DNA of 48,616 nt from the NCBI GenBank assembly GCA_029556545.1, contig JAKQEQ010000065.1, positions 1 through 48,616 of the forward strand, given 5' to 3'. Position 1 is the stretch's first letter, and each line of letters begins with the position of its first letter. Source of the DNA: Candidatus Hydrogenedentota bacterium. GTDB lineage: Bacteria; Hydrogenedentota; Hydrogenedentia; Hydrogenedentales; JAGMZX01. Below are positions 26,031 through 34,110 of this stretch, one piece after another. Made by a program: the position numbers and the translations under genes. The notes below the pieces were generated by a model. It was given only the letters and a program-made list of their open reading frames with translations, was not told where the DNA came from and searched no databases.

Positions 26031-27401
26031 ATGACCTTGCTTGCTTCCTCGCGCAAACCATTCTTTTTTCTCGCGGTATTTGTCATCCTCGCCGCCGGAA
26101 CGGCCTGGGCGGTGACTATAACGCCGCTGGCGGACTTCCCGGCGCCCGCGCCCGGCGCATATGTCGTGACCGGCGCCGCTTTGGGCGATGGGCGTTACCT
26201 GATCTGGGACGGGGACGCGGTGTATATCGAATCGGCGACCGGGACGGGCGGGTTCGCGCCTGTGGCGGACGGCTACGCCGGCGACCCGGGGTTTGCGGCC
26301 GTGGCGGAAGACGGCCATACGGCGGTGCTCGGCGGGGGATTCAACGGCAATTTGTATCTCTTTGACGCCGACCAGCCCGAGGACTTTGCGCCGGAAAGCA
26401 TTGTCGCGAACCGACCGCACTTTACCGGGGCTTTCCTGACGGACACCTTGGTGATCGTGGACGCGGCCAAGCCCGATTTCTCGGGGAGTGAACTGGCCAT
26501 TGTCGATCTTGCGGCGAAAGGGGGGAGCGCGGTGGCCGTCGTGACGAAATCCGCGCGTTACGCCTTGCCGAAGACGGTGGTAATTGAAAAGCCGCCCTTT
26601 TCCTATTCAAGCGCGATTACCGTGGATACGGTTCGCGGCGTGGTCTATGCGATGGACGGCAACACGCGCGAATTGCGGCAGTTTTCCGTGAGCGCGATCA
26701 TCGCGGCGTACACGGGAAGCAACGTGCTCGACTGGGAGACGGACGGCGCGCTGGTGGGGCAGGCAGGGATGTACTACACGGGCGGGGTGAGCGGGATCAC
26801 GTCAGAAGGTTTTCTCGTTATCGGCGGCTCGGAGGGCTACCTGCTGCCGGGCGGCATTCAATTCGTCGCGCTCGTCTCCGGCGACGTCGTGGCGCTGATC
26901 GACCCGACGGGCAACCGGGATTTCTATTCCGTCGTCTTCAATCCGGTGGCGCAGACGCTGCTGGCGCTGGTCGAGGGCGCGTGGCAGGGGCAAGCGTACG
27001 CGGTGGATTTGGCCTGTGTGAACAATCCCGAGGGCTGCGCGCAGCCTCACGGCGGGCTCTACCGCGTCGGCGACGAACTGTGCCTGAGCGTTCCGTGCCC
27101 TGTGTCGTTGGGCAGCGGCTTCGACTGGCGAAAGAACGGCGCGCCGTTGAGCGACGGCGGGCGGGTCAGCGGCGTGACTACGCGGACGTTGCGGGTCATG
27201 GCGCTGCAAGTGGCGGACAGCGGAACGTATACGTGTGCCTACGAAGACGGCGCGAAGGCGCAACAGACCTTCGTGGCGCAGGTTCAGGTGGGCCAGGCGG
27301 TGCCAGTCGCCAATGGTGCGCTCTTGATCAGCCTCACTGTGTTGCTCGGCCTCTCGACCGCTGTGGCAGCGAAGCTGCTCAGTCGATCCACTACTCGGTA
27401 A
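26031..27401 (+). CDS. Secreted propeller/Ig protein under cobalamin riboswitch control
   Basis: The protein has 456 residues. A signal peptide (KPFFFLAVFVILAAGTAWA) is followed by ~300 residues of repeated beta strands that look like a propeller (YLIWDGDAVYIES, NLYLFDADQPEDFAPES, VVYAMDGNTRELRQFS, VALIDPTGNRDFYSVVFNP). Next comes an Ig-like domain at ~335-425 with paired cysteines and the closing motif DSGTYTCAYEDG. The tail VPVANGALLISLTVLLG plus basic residues matches the anchor layout of the Ig protein at 2-3298. No known cobalamin-binding motif is seen. Control by B12 suggests a role in capturing or handling cobalamin or a corrinoid at the surface (inference). It overlaps the convergent L,D-transpeptidase gene by 11 bases. 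Confidence 0.82.
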   Translation: MTLLASSRKPFFFLAVFVILAAGTAWAVTITPLADFPAPAPGAYVVTGAALGDGRYLIWDGDAVYIESATGTGGFAPVADGYAGDPGFAAVAEDGHTAVLGGGFNGNLYLFDADQPEDFAPESIVANRPHFTGAFLTDTLVIVDAAKPDFSGSELAIVDLAAKGGSAVAVVTKSARYALPKTVVIEKPPFSYSSAITVDTVRGVVYAMDGNTRELRQFSVSAIIAAYTGSNVLDWETDGALVGQAGMYYTGGVSGITSEGFLVIGGSEGYLLPGGIQFVALVSGDVVALIDPTGNRDFYSVVFNPVAQTLLALVEGAWQGQAYAVDLACVNNPEGCAQPHGGLYRVGDELCLSVPCPVSLGSGFDWRKNGAPLSDGGRVSGVTTRTLRVMALQVADSGTYTCAYEDGAKAQQTFVAQVQVGQAVPVANGALLISLTVLLGLSTAVAAKLLSRSTTR

Positions 27402-28191
27402 TCAGCACCAGCGTGCCCTTGGCGATGAGGTCGAAGGCCGTGATCATGTCGTCATTGGTGAGGCGGACGCAGCCGTGGGAGGCGGGAGTTCCGATGAGCG
27501 CCTCGCCGTTGGTGCCGTGGATGTAGATGCCGCGGGTGGTCGAGTCGACACAGACGCCCGCGGCATTGTGCCCGCGGTTCTGTCCAGGTTCGAGTCCCTC
27601 GAGGACGAGGATGCGCGTGAGCACCATGTCCTCGGGTGATTCGTCGCCGGGTTTCCAGATGGTGCGGGTGGGCCGGCGGCTCTTGAATTCCTGTCCCCAA
27701 GGGGCGCCGTCACCGACCTTCTGCATTACACGGTGCCAGCCGAGGGGTGTCTTGAAACTTTCGAATTCCGAGCCGACCCCGTTTGCGGCGGTCGAGCACG
27801 CGGCCTGCCAGATGATGAGGTTGTCCTCGATGAGGTAGAGCATCTGCCGCGCCACGGAAACCCATACGGCGCAGCCCTCGGCGACCCGGTCGGACCAGCC
27901 GAATTGTTCGAGCCGCGTCCGATCGTCTTTTTCGAGGCGCGGCTGATGACGGAATTCACTTGTAGTCATGGCGATAACCGATCCTTCTGATTCCACGACC
28001 GCGTCTTCCGGCATTTCGACCTCTGTGGGTTCCCCTTGAACGACCGTTTCGGACTCGCGGACGAGGCGGGAGGTCTCCGCGACTTCGATGCCGGCATCGC
28101 GCGCGCGCTGCGCGCCGGCGAAGATGGCGCCGGTGGCGATGGCGCAAACGAGCAGCGTTGTTCCCAGCAGGCGGAGATGCCAAGGCGTCAT
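27391..28191 (-). CDS. L,D-transpeptidase (YkuD domain)
   Basis: The protein has 266 residues. An N-terminal membrane segment (LLGTTLLVCAIATGAIFAGA) anchors or exports it. The YkuD domain (~105-266) carries the catalytic motif: His225 (IYIHGTNGE), then SHGCVRLTNDDM with His239 and nucleophile Cys241. Such enzymes make 3-3 peptidoglycan cross-links or attach proteins to peptidoglycan. Between the anchor and the domain is an acidic linker. It starts 9 bases after the MetXW fusion gene and is probably in the same operon, although the functional link is not obvious. Confidence 0.92.
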   Translation of the reverse strand: MTPWHLRLLGTTLLVCAIATGAIFAGAQRARDAGIEVAETSRLVRESETVVQGEPTEVEMPEDAVVESEGSVIAMTTSEFRHQPRLEKDDRTRLEQFGWSDRVAEGCAVWVSVARQMLYLIEDNLIIWQAACSTAANGVGSEFESFKTPLGWHRVMQKVGDGAPWGQEFKSRRPTRTIWKPGDESPEDMVLTRILVLEGLEPGQNRGHNAAGVCVDSTTRGIYIHGTNGEALIGTPASHGCVRLTNDDMITAFDLIAKGTLVLITE

Positions 28192-28200
28192 GAGGCGTTC

Positions 28201-30003
28201 CTATGTTGCGGAAATGACATAGAGCGCCTCGTCCGCCAGGAGGTTTGGCCAGATACGCCAGACGCCGCGGTTGCTCAGCGCGATTTCCTGTTCGACGCGG
28301 ATGTTGCGCTCGCGGCAGAAGGCGCGGAAGTCGCGAATGGAGAGGACGTGCCGGTTGGGCGAATCGTACCATGAGTAGGGCAGGCTGCGCGTGACCGGGG
28401 CGCGGCCGTTGATGAGCATCTTGGCGCGGACTTTCCAGTAGGAGAAGTTTGGGAAGCTGATGATGCACTTGCGTCCGACGCGCAGCATTTCGCGCAGCAC
28501 GAGATCGGGGTTCTCGATGACTTGGAGGGTCATGCTCAGGATGACCCAATCGAAACTTTGGTCGGGCAGCGCGCCGAGGCCCTTGTCCGCGTTGGCCTGG
28601 ATCACGGAGACGCCGCGTCGCACGCAGGAGATGACGTTGCCTTGGGCGAGTTCGATGCCGACGCCTTTCACGCTCCGCTTGCGGATGAGGTCGCACAGCA
28701 GGGCGCCGTCGCCGCAGCCGATATCGAGCACGCGGCTGCCCTCGTCGACGAGGTTGCAGATCATCTCATAGTCGACGCGATGGCCTTCATAGATGCTCGA
28801 AGACGCGGCGGCGGGCGGGCCCAGGTCCGTCTCGGAGGAATCGAGCGGTTCCGGCGCGCCGATTCGCTCGGGATGCAGGGTGTTTTCGAGAAATCCCGCG
28901 ACGAGCTTGGCGAGCACCTCGAATTCGAGGAGAAAGGCGTCGTGCCCGGCGTCGGTCTGGATGCAGCAGTAGGAAACGTCCTTCTCTTGCCGGGCGAGGG
29001 CGTAGACGATTTCCTCGGACTGATACGGCGGATAAAGCCAGTCGGAGGTGAAGGAAATTACGAGCATGCGCCCTTGCACGCGCTTCATGGCCTCGTCGAG
29101 GCTTCCGTAGCGCGCGGACACATCGAAGTAGTCCATCGCCTTCGTGATGTAGAGATAGGTATTCGGGTCGAAGCGATTGACGAACTGCTCGCCCTGATAG
29201 TCGAGATAGGTCTCGACCGAGAATTCGCTCTGGAAGTCGTAGCTGAGCCGGTCGCGATGTCGCAGCCGCCGCCCGAACTTGTTTCGCATGGACATATCCG
29301 AAAGATAGGTGATGTGCGCGAGCATGCGCGCGATGGCGAGTCCCTTGGACGGCATATCGGCGTCGTAGTAGTCGCCGTCGCGGAAACGGGGGTCGCCCAT
29401 GATTGCGTTGCGGCCCACGGCGTCGAAGGCGATTTGCTGCGCGCCGCTGAAGTGGGTGGTGGCGATGGGTATGGCGGAGCGGACCATCTCGGGATAGCGG
29501 GTAGCCCACTCGAGGGCCTGCATGCCGCCCATGGAGCCGCCGGTGACGGTGAGGAGTTTCTCGATTCCGAGATGACGCAGGAGTTCCCGCTGCGTCTGCA
29601 CCATGTCGCCGACGGTGATGATGGGAAAACTCAGGCCGTAAGGCTGACCCGTGGCCGGATTGATGGACGAGGGTCCGGTCGACCCCATACAGCCGCCGAT
29701 GACGTTTGAGCAGATGACGAAATACTTGTTGGTGTCGAAGCCCTTGCCTGGCCCGACCATTGAATCCCACCATCCCGGCTTCGCGTCCTGGGCGTGGTGG
29801 ATTCCGGCGACGTGGGCGTCCCCCGAGAGCGCGTGAACGATGAGAATGGCGTTCGAGCGGTCTTCGTTGAGTTCACCGTACGTTTCGTAGGCGAGCGTGA
29901 TCGGGCCGAGTTTCTGCCCGCCCTCGAGGACCATTTCGTTCGGCGGTTCCGCGAAGGTGAAGTATTTTGTGTAGACAATACCGACGGAGGTCTCAACCGA
30001 CAT
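28201..30003 (-). CDS. metXW: MetX-MetW fusion: homoserine O-acyltransferase plus methyltransferase-like MetW
   Basis: The protein has 600 residues. Residues 1-380 are an alpha/beta hydrolase of the homoserine O-acyltransferase family. The nucleophile is Ser157 (GGSMGGMQ), with Asp321 (SFTSDWLYPP) and His354 (DAGHDAF) completing the triad; GGCMGSTGPSS is a family hallmark. Residues ~405-600 are MetW, with the SAM-type motif VLDIGCGDG (425-433) and SFPNFSYWKVR. MetX activates homoserine for methionine synthesis and MetW assists in many bacteria where the two are separate adjacent genes. The start at 30003 has AGAGGA upstream and gives the normal MetX N-terminus. Acetyl versus succinyl specificity cannot be read safely. 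Confidence 0.93.
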   Translation of the reverse strand: MSVETSVGIVYTKYFTFAEPPNEMVLEGGQKLGPITLAYETYGELNEDRSNAILIVHALSGDAHVAGIHHAQDAKPGWWDSMVGPGKGFDTNKYFVICSNVIGGCMGSTGPSSINPATGQPYGLSFPIITVGDMVQTQRELLRHLGIEKLLTVTGGSMGGMQALEWATRYPEMVRSAIPIATTHFSGAQQIAFDAVGRNAIMGDPRFRDGDYYDADMPSKGLAIARMLAHITYLSDMSMRNKFGRRLRHRDRLSYDFQSEFSVETYLDYQGEQFVNRFDPNTYLYITKAMDYFDVSARYGSLDEAMKRVQGRMLVISFTSDWLYPPYQSEEIVYALARQEKDVSYCCIQTDAGHDAFLLEFEVLAKLVAGFLENTLHPERIGAPEPLDSSETDLGPPAAASSSIYEGHRVDYEMICNLVDEGSRVLDIGCGDGALLCDLIRKRSVKGVGIELAQGNVISCVRRGVSVIQANADKGLGALPDQSFDWVILSMTLQVIENPDLVLREMLRVGRKCIISFPNFSYWKVRAKMLINGRAPVTRSLPYSWYDSPNRHVLSIRDFRAFCRERNIRVEQEIALSNRGVWRIWPNLLADEALYVISAT

Positions 30004-30254
30004 CCGGGCGCATCCTCTGTTTACGCTGAACACGGCGCGGGCGGGATACCCATGCCACGGGATCAAAAAGGCGGCGTCGTTCACGTGTCGGGAACTGCGC
30101 GCCACCTCGATGCCGCCCCGATCATATCACCTGGCATGCGCACGGGCCAAGATCGGCGCCTTGTGCGGGCGGCGCGCTTGCGGTATGCTCGTTGCGTTTG
30201 CGGGAGTATCAGCGGTCTTACCCTGGATGAAACAGCGCGAAGGGGACATACGCC

Positions 30255-31208
30255 ATGCATAAGATGATTACGCTCTATCATTCGCTCGTAGCGGCGCTGC
30301 TGGGGCTGTATGTGGGCGCGGCCTGGCTGTTGCTGGGCCTTTTCGGGAGGGGCGTCGGTCTTGGCCGTACGCTTTCGCTGGGGCCGATGTATCTTTCGAT
30401 GACGCTGCTGATCGCCTTGACCATCCTGTTCCTCCCGGCAATTGTCTTCTGCGGCATGCGCGCGTGGCAGCGTTCGTCAAGGAATCCGGACCGGTTCCGC
30501 CGCTTCGTCAGTCTGCCGACGCTCGCCCGCGTATTTTCGTTGCAAGGGGTGCTCTTTTTCGCATTGTTGCTCGGTCTGGAGACGCCTTGGGCGCGCATCC
30601 TCAAGACGGACTGGAAGGCGGTGGCCCGGGGCCTGGTGACGACGCCGGCACCGCGCGCGCTACCCTCCGATGACAGTATCGGGTTCCCCGAATTGCCTTT
30701 GTCGTCCCGGGACCCGTTCGCGTGGACCGTCACTGATCTCGACGGCAACGCGACGCCGATGGCGTCGCTCGTTGGCAAACCGCTGTTTGTAAACTTCTGG
30801 GCGACTTGGTGCCCGCCCTGCCGCGCCGAATTGCCGAATATCCAGCGGTTGTATGAGAGTCTCACGGACGCGGACGCCGCCGTGCTGCTGATCTCGAACG
30901 AGGAACCGGAAACCGTAAAGCCGTTTCTTGACGAGAACGGATACACGTTTCCGTGTTACCTTAGCGAGGACGACCCGCCCTTCCCCTTCGCCGTGAGCAG
31001 TATCCCCGCCACGTTCATCGTCGCCCCAGACGGCGCGATCGCGTTCCATCACGTGGGGCCGGTGGCCTGGGACGGCGGGCGCACCCGCGAATTCCTGATC
31101 GGGCTCGCCGGTGCGGCGGAGGTCGCGCCCGCGCCGGACGCGTCCGTGGCTGAACCCGTGATCCCGGCACCAAGTACGGCGGAACTGGCGGTCAGTCCAA
31201 ATTCTTAG
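30255..31208 (+). CDS. Membrane-anchored TlpA/ResA-like thiol-disulfide protein
   Basis: The protein has 317 residues. Residues ~1-110 hold three hydrophobic spans. The thioredoxin-like domain (~150-280) starts LDGNATPMASLVGKPLFVNFWATWCPPC with active-site Cys186 and Cys189, then the cis-Pro region SIPATFIVAPDG. Such proteins reduce disulfides outside the cytoplasm, often for cytochrome c or copper-site maturation, which suits the caa3 cluster further along although the genes are distant. The tail (~285-317) is rich in Ala and Pro. The last codon overlaps the convergent sulfatase gene by 4 bases. Confidence 0.9.
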   Translation: MHKMITLYHSLVAALLGLYVGAAWLLLGLFGRGVGLGRTLSLGPMYLSMTLLIALTILFLPAIVFCGMRAWQRSSRNPDRFRRFVSLPTLARVFSLQGVLFFALLLGLETPWARILKTDWKAVARGLVTTPAPRALPSDDSIGFPELPLSSRDPFAWTVTDLDGNATPMASLVGKPLFVNFWATWCPPCRAELPNIQRLYESLTDADAAVLLISNEEPETVKPFLDENGYTFPCYLSEDDPPFPFAVSSIPATFIVAPDGAIAFHHVGPVAWDGGRTREFLIGLAGAAEVAPAPDASVAEPVIPAPSTAELAVSPNS

Positions 31209-32638
31209 TCCCTGCCTTTGCCGGAGGCGCGGGCGGGGATGTAGTCTGGGTTCAAGGCCATTTCCTGGGCATTGACGGCGCGGCGCCACGCCACGAGCTT
31301 GCCGTGTAGTTCCCGGGCAAGTTCGGGCATTTCAGCGGCGAGATTGCGCGTCTCGCCGAGGTCGGTCTCGAGATCATAGAGTTCGAGCGCGCCAGGGGCG
31401 TCGGGTGCGGTTACCGAATGCTCGAACCACTCGATGAGCTTGTAGCGCCCCTGGCGGATCGCGCCGCTCGGGCCGAGGCCGATGCTGTGGTAGTGGGGGA
31501 AATGCCAATACAGGGTATCGCGGTCCAGGGACGCGGCCCCCTTGAGCGCAGGCGTAAAGCTGATGCCGTCCACCGCCGCGCCGGGATCGGGCGCGCCCGC
31601 AATCTCCGCGAAGGTGGGGAAGAAGTCGTTGCTGTGGACCATGGCATCGCTGACGGAGCTGGCCCGCACGACACCGGGCCAGCGCACGATAAGGGGCATG
31701 CGGATGCCGCCCTCGTAGAGGTCCGCCTTCGCGCCGTAGAGGGGCTTGCGTCCGAAGCGGCCATAGAGGTCGCCGTTGTCCGAGAAGAAGACGACGATGG
31801 TGTTGTCGGCGATGCCGAGTTCGTCAAGCGTATCGAGGACACGCCCGACATTCGTGTCCAGGGTTTCCATCATTGCGGCGAGGACGGGGTTATTGCCCAC
31901 CTCGTTACAGGCCTCGGGCTTTACGGCGTACTTGAGGATGCGCGGGGCGTACTCCATCTCGGGGCGGTGCACGGCGCTGTAAGCCATGTAGCAAAAGAAC
32001 GGCTTGTCGTGGTTCTTGCGCATGAAGGCGATGCCGCGGTCCGTGATTTCGCGCGTGTGGTGTGCGTCATAATCCGGGTCCGCGCCTGCGGCTGCGGCCT
32101 CGCTCGATTCCGGTTTGTCCAGCGCCAGCACGTCCTCGAAGCCTTGCGTGTCGGGGTCCCCGGGGCGGCCCGGCCGGTACAACTTGTCCACGCTCAGGTG
32201 CCACTTGCCGAAATGGCCGCAGGCGTAGCCGGCGTCCCGGAGCATTTCGGCGATAGTCGTCTCTTCGACGGGCAGATGCTTCGTCCAGTCGGGTGTCTTC
32301 AACTTCGCGTTGGGAAAAGGGCTTCCCGGTATGAAATCCGTGAGGTGCAGGCGTGCCGGATACTTTCCCGTCATGATGCTCGCGCGTGTCGGCGAACAAA
32401 CCGGCGCGGCGGCGTAGGCGTTCATGAATCGCATACCTTCGGAGGCGAGGCGGTCCACGTTGGGCGTCTCGTAGAACGGATTCCCGTAGCACGCCGTCTG
32501 ATGGCGGCCCAGGTCGTCCGCGAGCATGAAGACGATGTTCGGCCTCGTCTGGGCGGCTTGGGCGCGGCGGGGCCACGCCGCGGCAAGCGCGCCCGCGCCA
32601 AGCAGTGATAAGAACGTGCGACGGTCCAATGAACTCAT
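31205..32638 (-). CDS. Tat-exported sulfatase (Cys-type, FGly-dependent)
   Basis: The protein has 477 residues. The Tat signal DRRTFLSLLGAGALAAAW precedes the arylsulfatase fold. NIVFMLADDLG provides the two metal-binding Asp (41, 42), and CSPTRASIMTGKYPAR provides Cys81 in the C-x-P-x-R motif that a formylglycine-generating enzyme converts to the catalytic residue. NDFFPTFAEIAGAPDP is another family marker. It hydrolyses sulfate esters, most likely on polysaccharides. It starts one base after the DJ-1/PfpI gene stop, so the pair is translationally coupled. No maturase gene is in the window. Confidence 0.94.
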   Translation of the reverse strand: MSSLDRRTFLSLLGAGALAAAWPRRAQAAQTRPNIVFMLADDLGRHQTACYGNPFYETPNVDRLASEGMRFMNAYAAAPVCSPTRASIMTGKYPARLHLTDFIPGSPFPNAKLKTPDWTKHLPVEETTIAEMLRDAGYACGHFGKWHLSVDKLYRPGRPGDPDTQGFEDVLALDKPESSEAAAAGADPDYDAHHTREITDRGIAFMRKNHDKPFFCYMAYSAVHRPEMEYAPRILKYAVKPEACNEVGNNPVLAAMMETLDTNVGRVLDTLDELGIADNTIVVFFSDNGDLYGRFGRKPLYGAKADLYEGGIRMPLIVRWPGVVRASSVSDAMVHSNDFFPTFAEIAGAPDPGAAVDGISFTPALKGAASLDRDTLYWHFPHYHSIGLGPSGAIRQGRYKLIEWFEHSVTAPDAPGALELYDLETDLGETRNLAAEMPELARELHGKLVAWRRAVNAQEMALNPDYIPARASGKGRD

Positions 32639-32639
32639 G

Positions 32640-33215
32640 TCAACGGTCTCCTCGATTGGAACTTGTTATGGAGTTGTGCAAGGTGTTCGTAAACGCCTTC
32701 ATCCATGCGGAGCACTCCCGCTTGAAGCGGCAGCAATAGAGGTTGCCCGAGACCACCAGCGGCTCATCCACGTACACGGCCCCGACCACCTCGGCGTCGA
32801 AGCGGCAGCGCGGTATGGTGGTCACGCGCACGCCGCGAATGAGGTCGGCGGTGGCGAGAATCTCGATCCCGTGGCAAATGGATGCGACGGGCTTCTGTTT
32901 CGCGAAGAAGTCCTTGACGATGCGGATGAGGTGCGGGTCATAACGCAGGAACTCGGGCGCGCGGCCGCCCGGCAGGACGAGGCCGATGTAGTCGTCGGGG
33001 TTTACGTCGCGGAAGGCTATTTCCGCGTTGATCTTGTATCCCGGCGACTCGATGGTGATGTCCCAGGCCGGGTCGTGTTCGTGTTGGACCAGGTGATACG
33101 CCCGTTTCTCCGGGGCGGCGACGACGACCTGGAAATCCTCGCCGAGGCGGTAGTAGGGGACCATTGTGTCGATGACTTCGCCGCCGTCGCCGACGACCAG
33201 CAAGACCTTATGCAT
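32640..33215 (-). CDS. DJ-1/PfpI family protein
   Basis: The protein has 191 residues. The fold is the glutamine-amidotransferase-like DJ-1/PfpI type: LLVVGDGGEVIDT at the start, DDYIGLVLPGGRAPEFLR, and the nucleophile elbow ASICHG with Cys114 followed by His115. Family members act as proteases, glyoxalases, deglycases or chaperones, and the activity here cannot be chosen. The C-terminal stretch YCCRFKREC has three cysteines, which is unusual for the family and could reflect redox sensitivity. The gene lies between the dehydrogenase and the sulfatase on the same strand. GAGGAGA inside its end is the ribosome site for the sulfatase. Confidence 0.85.
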   Translation of the reverse strand: MHKVLLVVGDGGEVIDTMVPYYRLGEDFQVVVAAPEKRAYHLVQHEHDPAWDITIESPGYKINAEIAFRDVNPDDYIGLVLPGGRAPEFLRYDPHLIRIVKDFFAKQKPVASICHGIEILATADLIRGVRVTTIPRCRFDAEVVGAVYVDEPLVVSGNLYCCRFKRECSAWMKAFTNTLHNSITSSNRGDR

Positions 33216-33230
33216 TGGCGCGATCCTCGT

Positions 33231-34091
33231 CTATTGCCTGTAGGCCTCGAAGATGGCCGCATTATCGCATTCGCCCGCGCCGCGGTCCACGACTTCCTGA
33301 AGCAGTCGGGCGTGGAGTTCCGATACGGGCGCGCGCGCGCCGATGGTCCGCGCGAATTCGAGGATCAGCCGCACGTCCTTCGCATGCTGGGCGAGCCGCG
33401 CGACCGGCGGATCGTAGCGGCGTGCAATCATCTTCGGTCCTTTCGTGTCCATGGCGACGGAGTACGTCTCTCCCGCCTTCAAGACGTCGAGCACCGTGGC
33501 AAGGTCGAACCCGGCTTTCGCGGCGACGCCGAGTGCCTCGGCGAGCACCAGCCGGTTCAGGCCGAAGACCATATTGACGATCAGCTTCATCCGGTTGCCC
33601 TGGCCGGGGAGATCGAAGAAGTACTGCGCCTTCGTGAAAGCCGCCAGCAGTTCCCGATACGAGGCGTCCGCCTCGCGGTCGCCCACGAGCGCGAGGGCCT
33701 CGCCCCTCGAGATCACTTCGCTGGAGCCGGACAGGCATACGTCGATCAGGCGCGCCCCTTGCTGGGCCAGCCGCGCATGGTCCACCTCGATGTCCTCCGG
33801 GCGCGCCGTCGTAATGTCCAGGAGCAGCGCCCCCTCTTGCAGCGCCTGTGCCATGGCCTGCCTGCCCCATAGCAGCGCCCGCCGGTCCTCGGAGGTCATC
33901 AGGCACAGGAAGAGGGTCGAAGCGGCGGCGGCGACATCACGCGCCTCGGGAAGCACCCTGACGCCGAGGGTGGCGGCGGCCTGACAGGCTTGCAGCGCGA
34001 TATCGCAGCCGCAGACGGCGTGCCCCGCGGCGAGGAGCCGCGCGGCCATCGCCTTGCCCACCAGGCCGAGACCGACGATGCCGACGTCCAT
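33231..34091 (-). CDS. 3-hydroxyisobutyrate dehydrogenase-family oxidoreductase
   Basis: The protein has 286 residues. The Rossmann motif GIVGLGLVGKAMA lies at 4-16. LIDVCLSGSSEVISRGEALALVG is the beta-hydroxyacid dehydrogenase substrate-binding signature, slightly divergent, and GQGNRMKLIVNM carries the catalytic Lys169. Such enzymes oxidise or reduce beta-hydroxyacids such as hydroxyisobutyrate, tartronate semialdehyde or sulfolactaldehyde-type substrates using NAD(P). It lies 15 bases upstream of the DJ-1/PfpI gene and downstream of the DUF6807 gene, suggesting one operon ending with the sulfatase. The specific substrate is unknown; a catabolic sugar acid is a reasonable guess. Confidence 0.9.
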   Translation of the reverse strand: MDVGIVGLGLVGKAMAARLLAAGHAVCGCDIALQACQAAATLGVRVLPEARDVAAAASTLFLCLMTSEDRRALLWGRQAMAQALQEGALLLDITTARPEDIEVDHARLAQQGARLIDVCLSGSSEVISRGEALALVGDREADASYRELLAAFTKAQYFFDLPGQGNRMKLIVNMVFGLNRLVLAEALGVAAKAGFDLATVLDVLKAGETYSVAMDTKGPKMIARRYDPPVARLAQHAKDVRLILEFARTIGARAPVSELHARLLQEVVDRGAGECDNAAIFEAYRQ

Positions 34092-34110
34092 GGTACGATC
34101 CTCGATGCCG

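Noticed and set aside
27391-27401. Frameshift suspicion from overlapping convergent genes
   Set aside because: Both proteins are complete, with an anchor tail on one side and a full YkuD domain on the other. The short overlap is normal for a compact genome.
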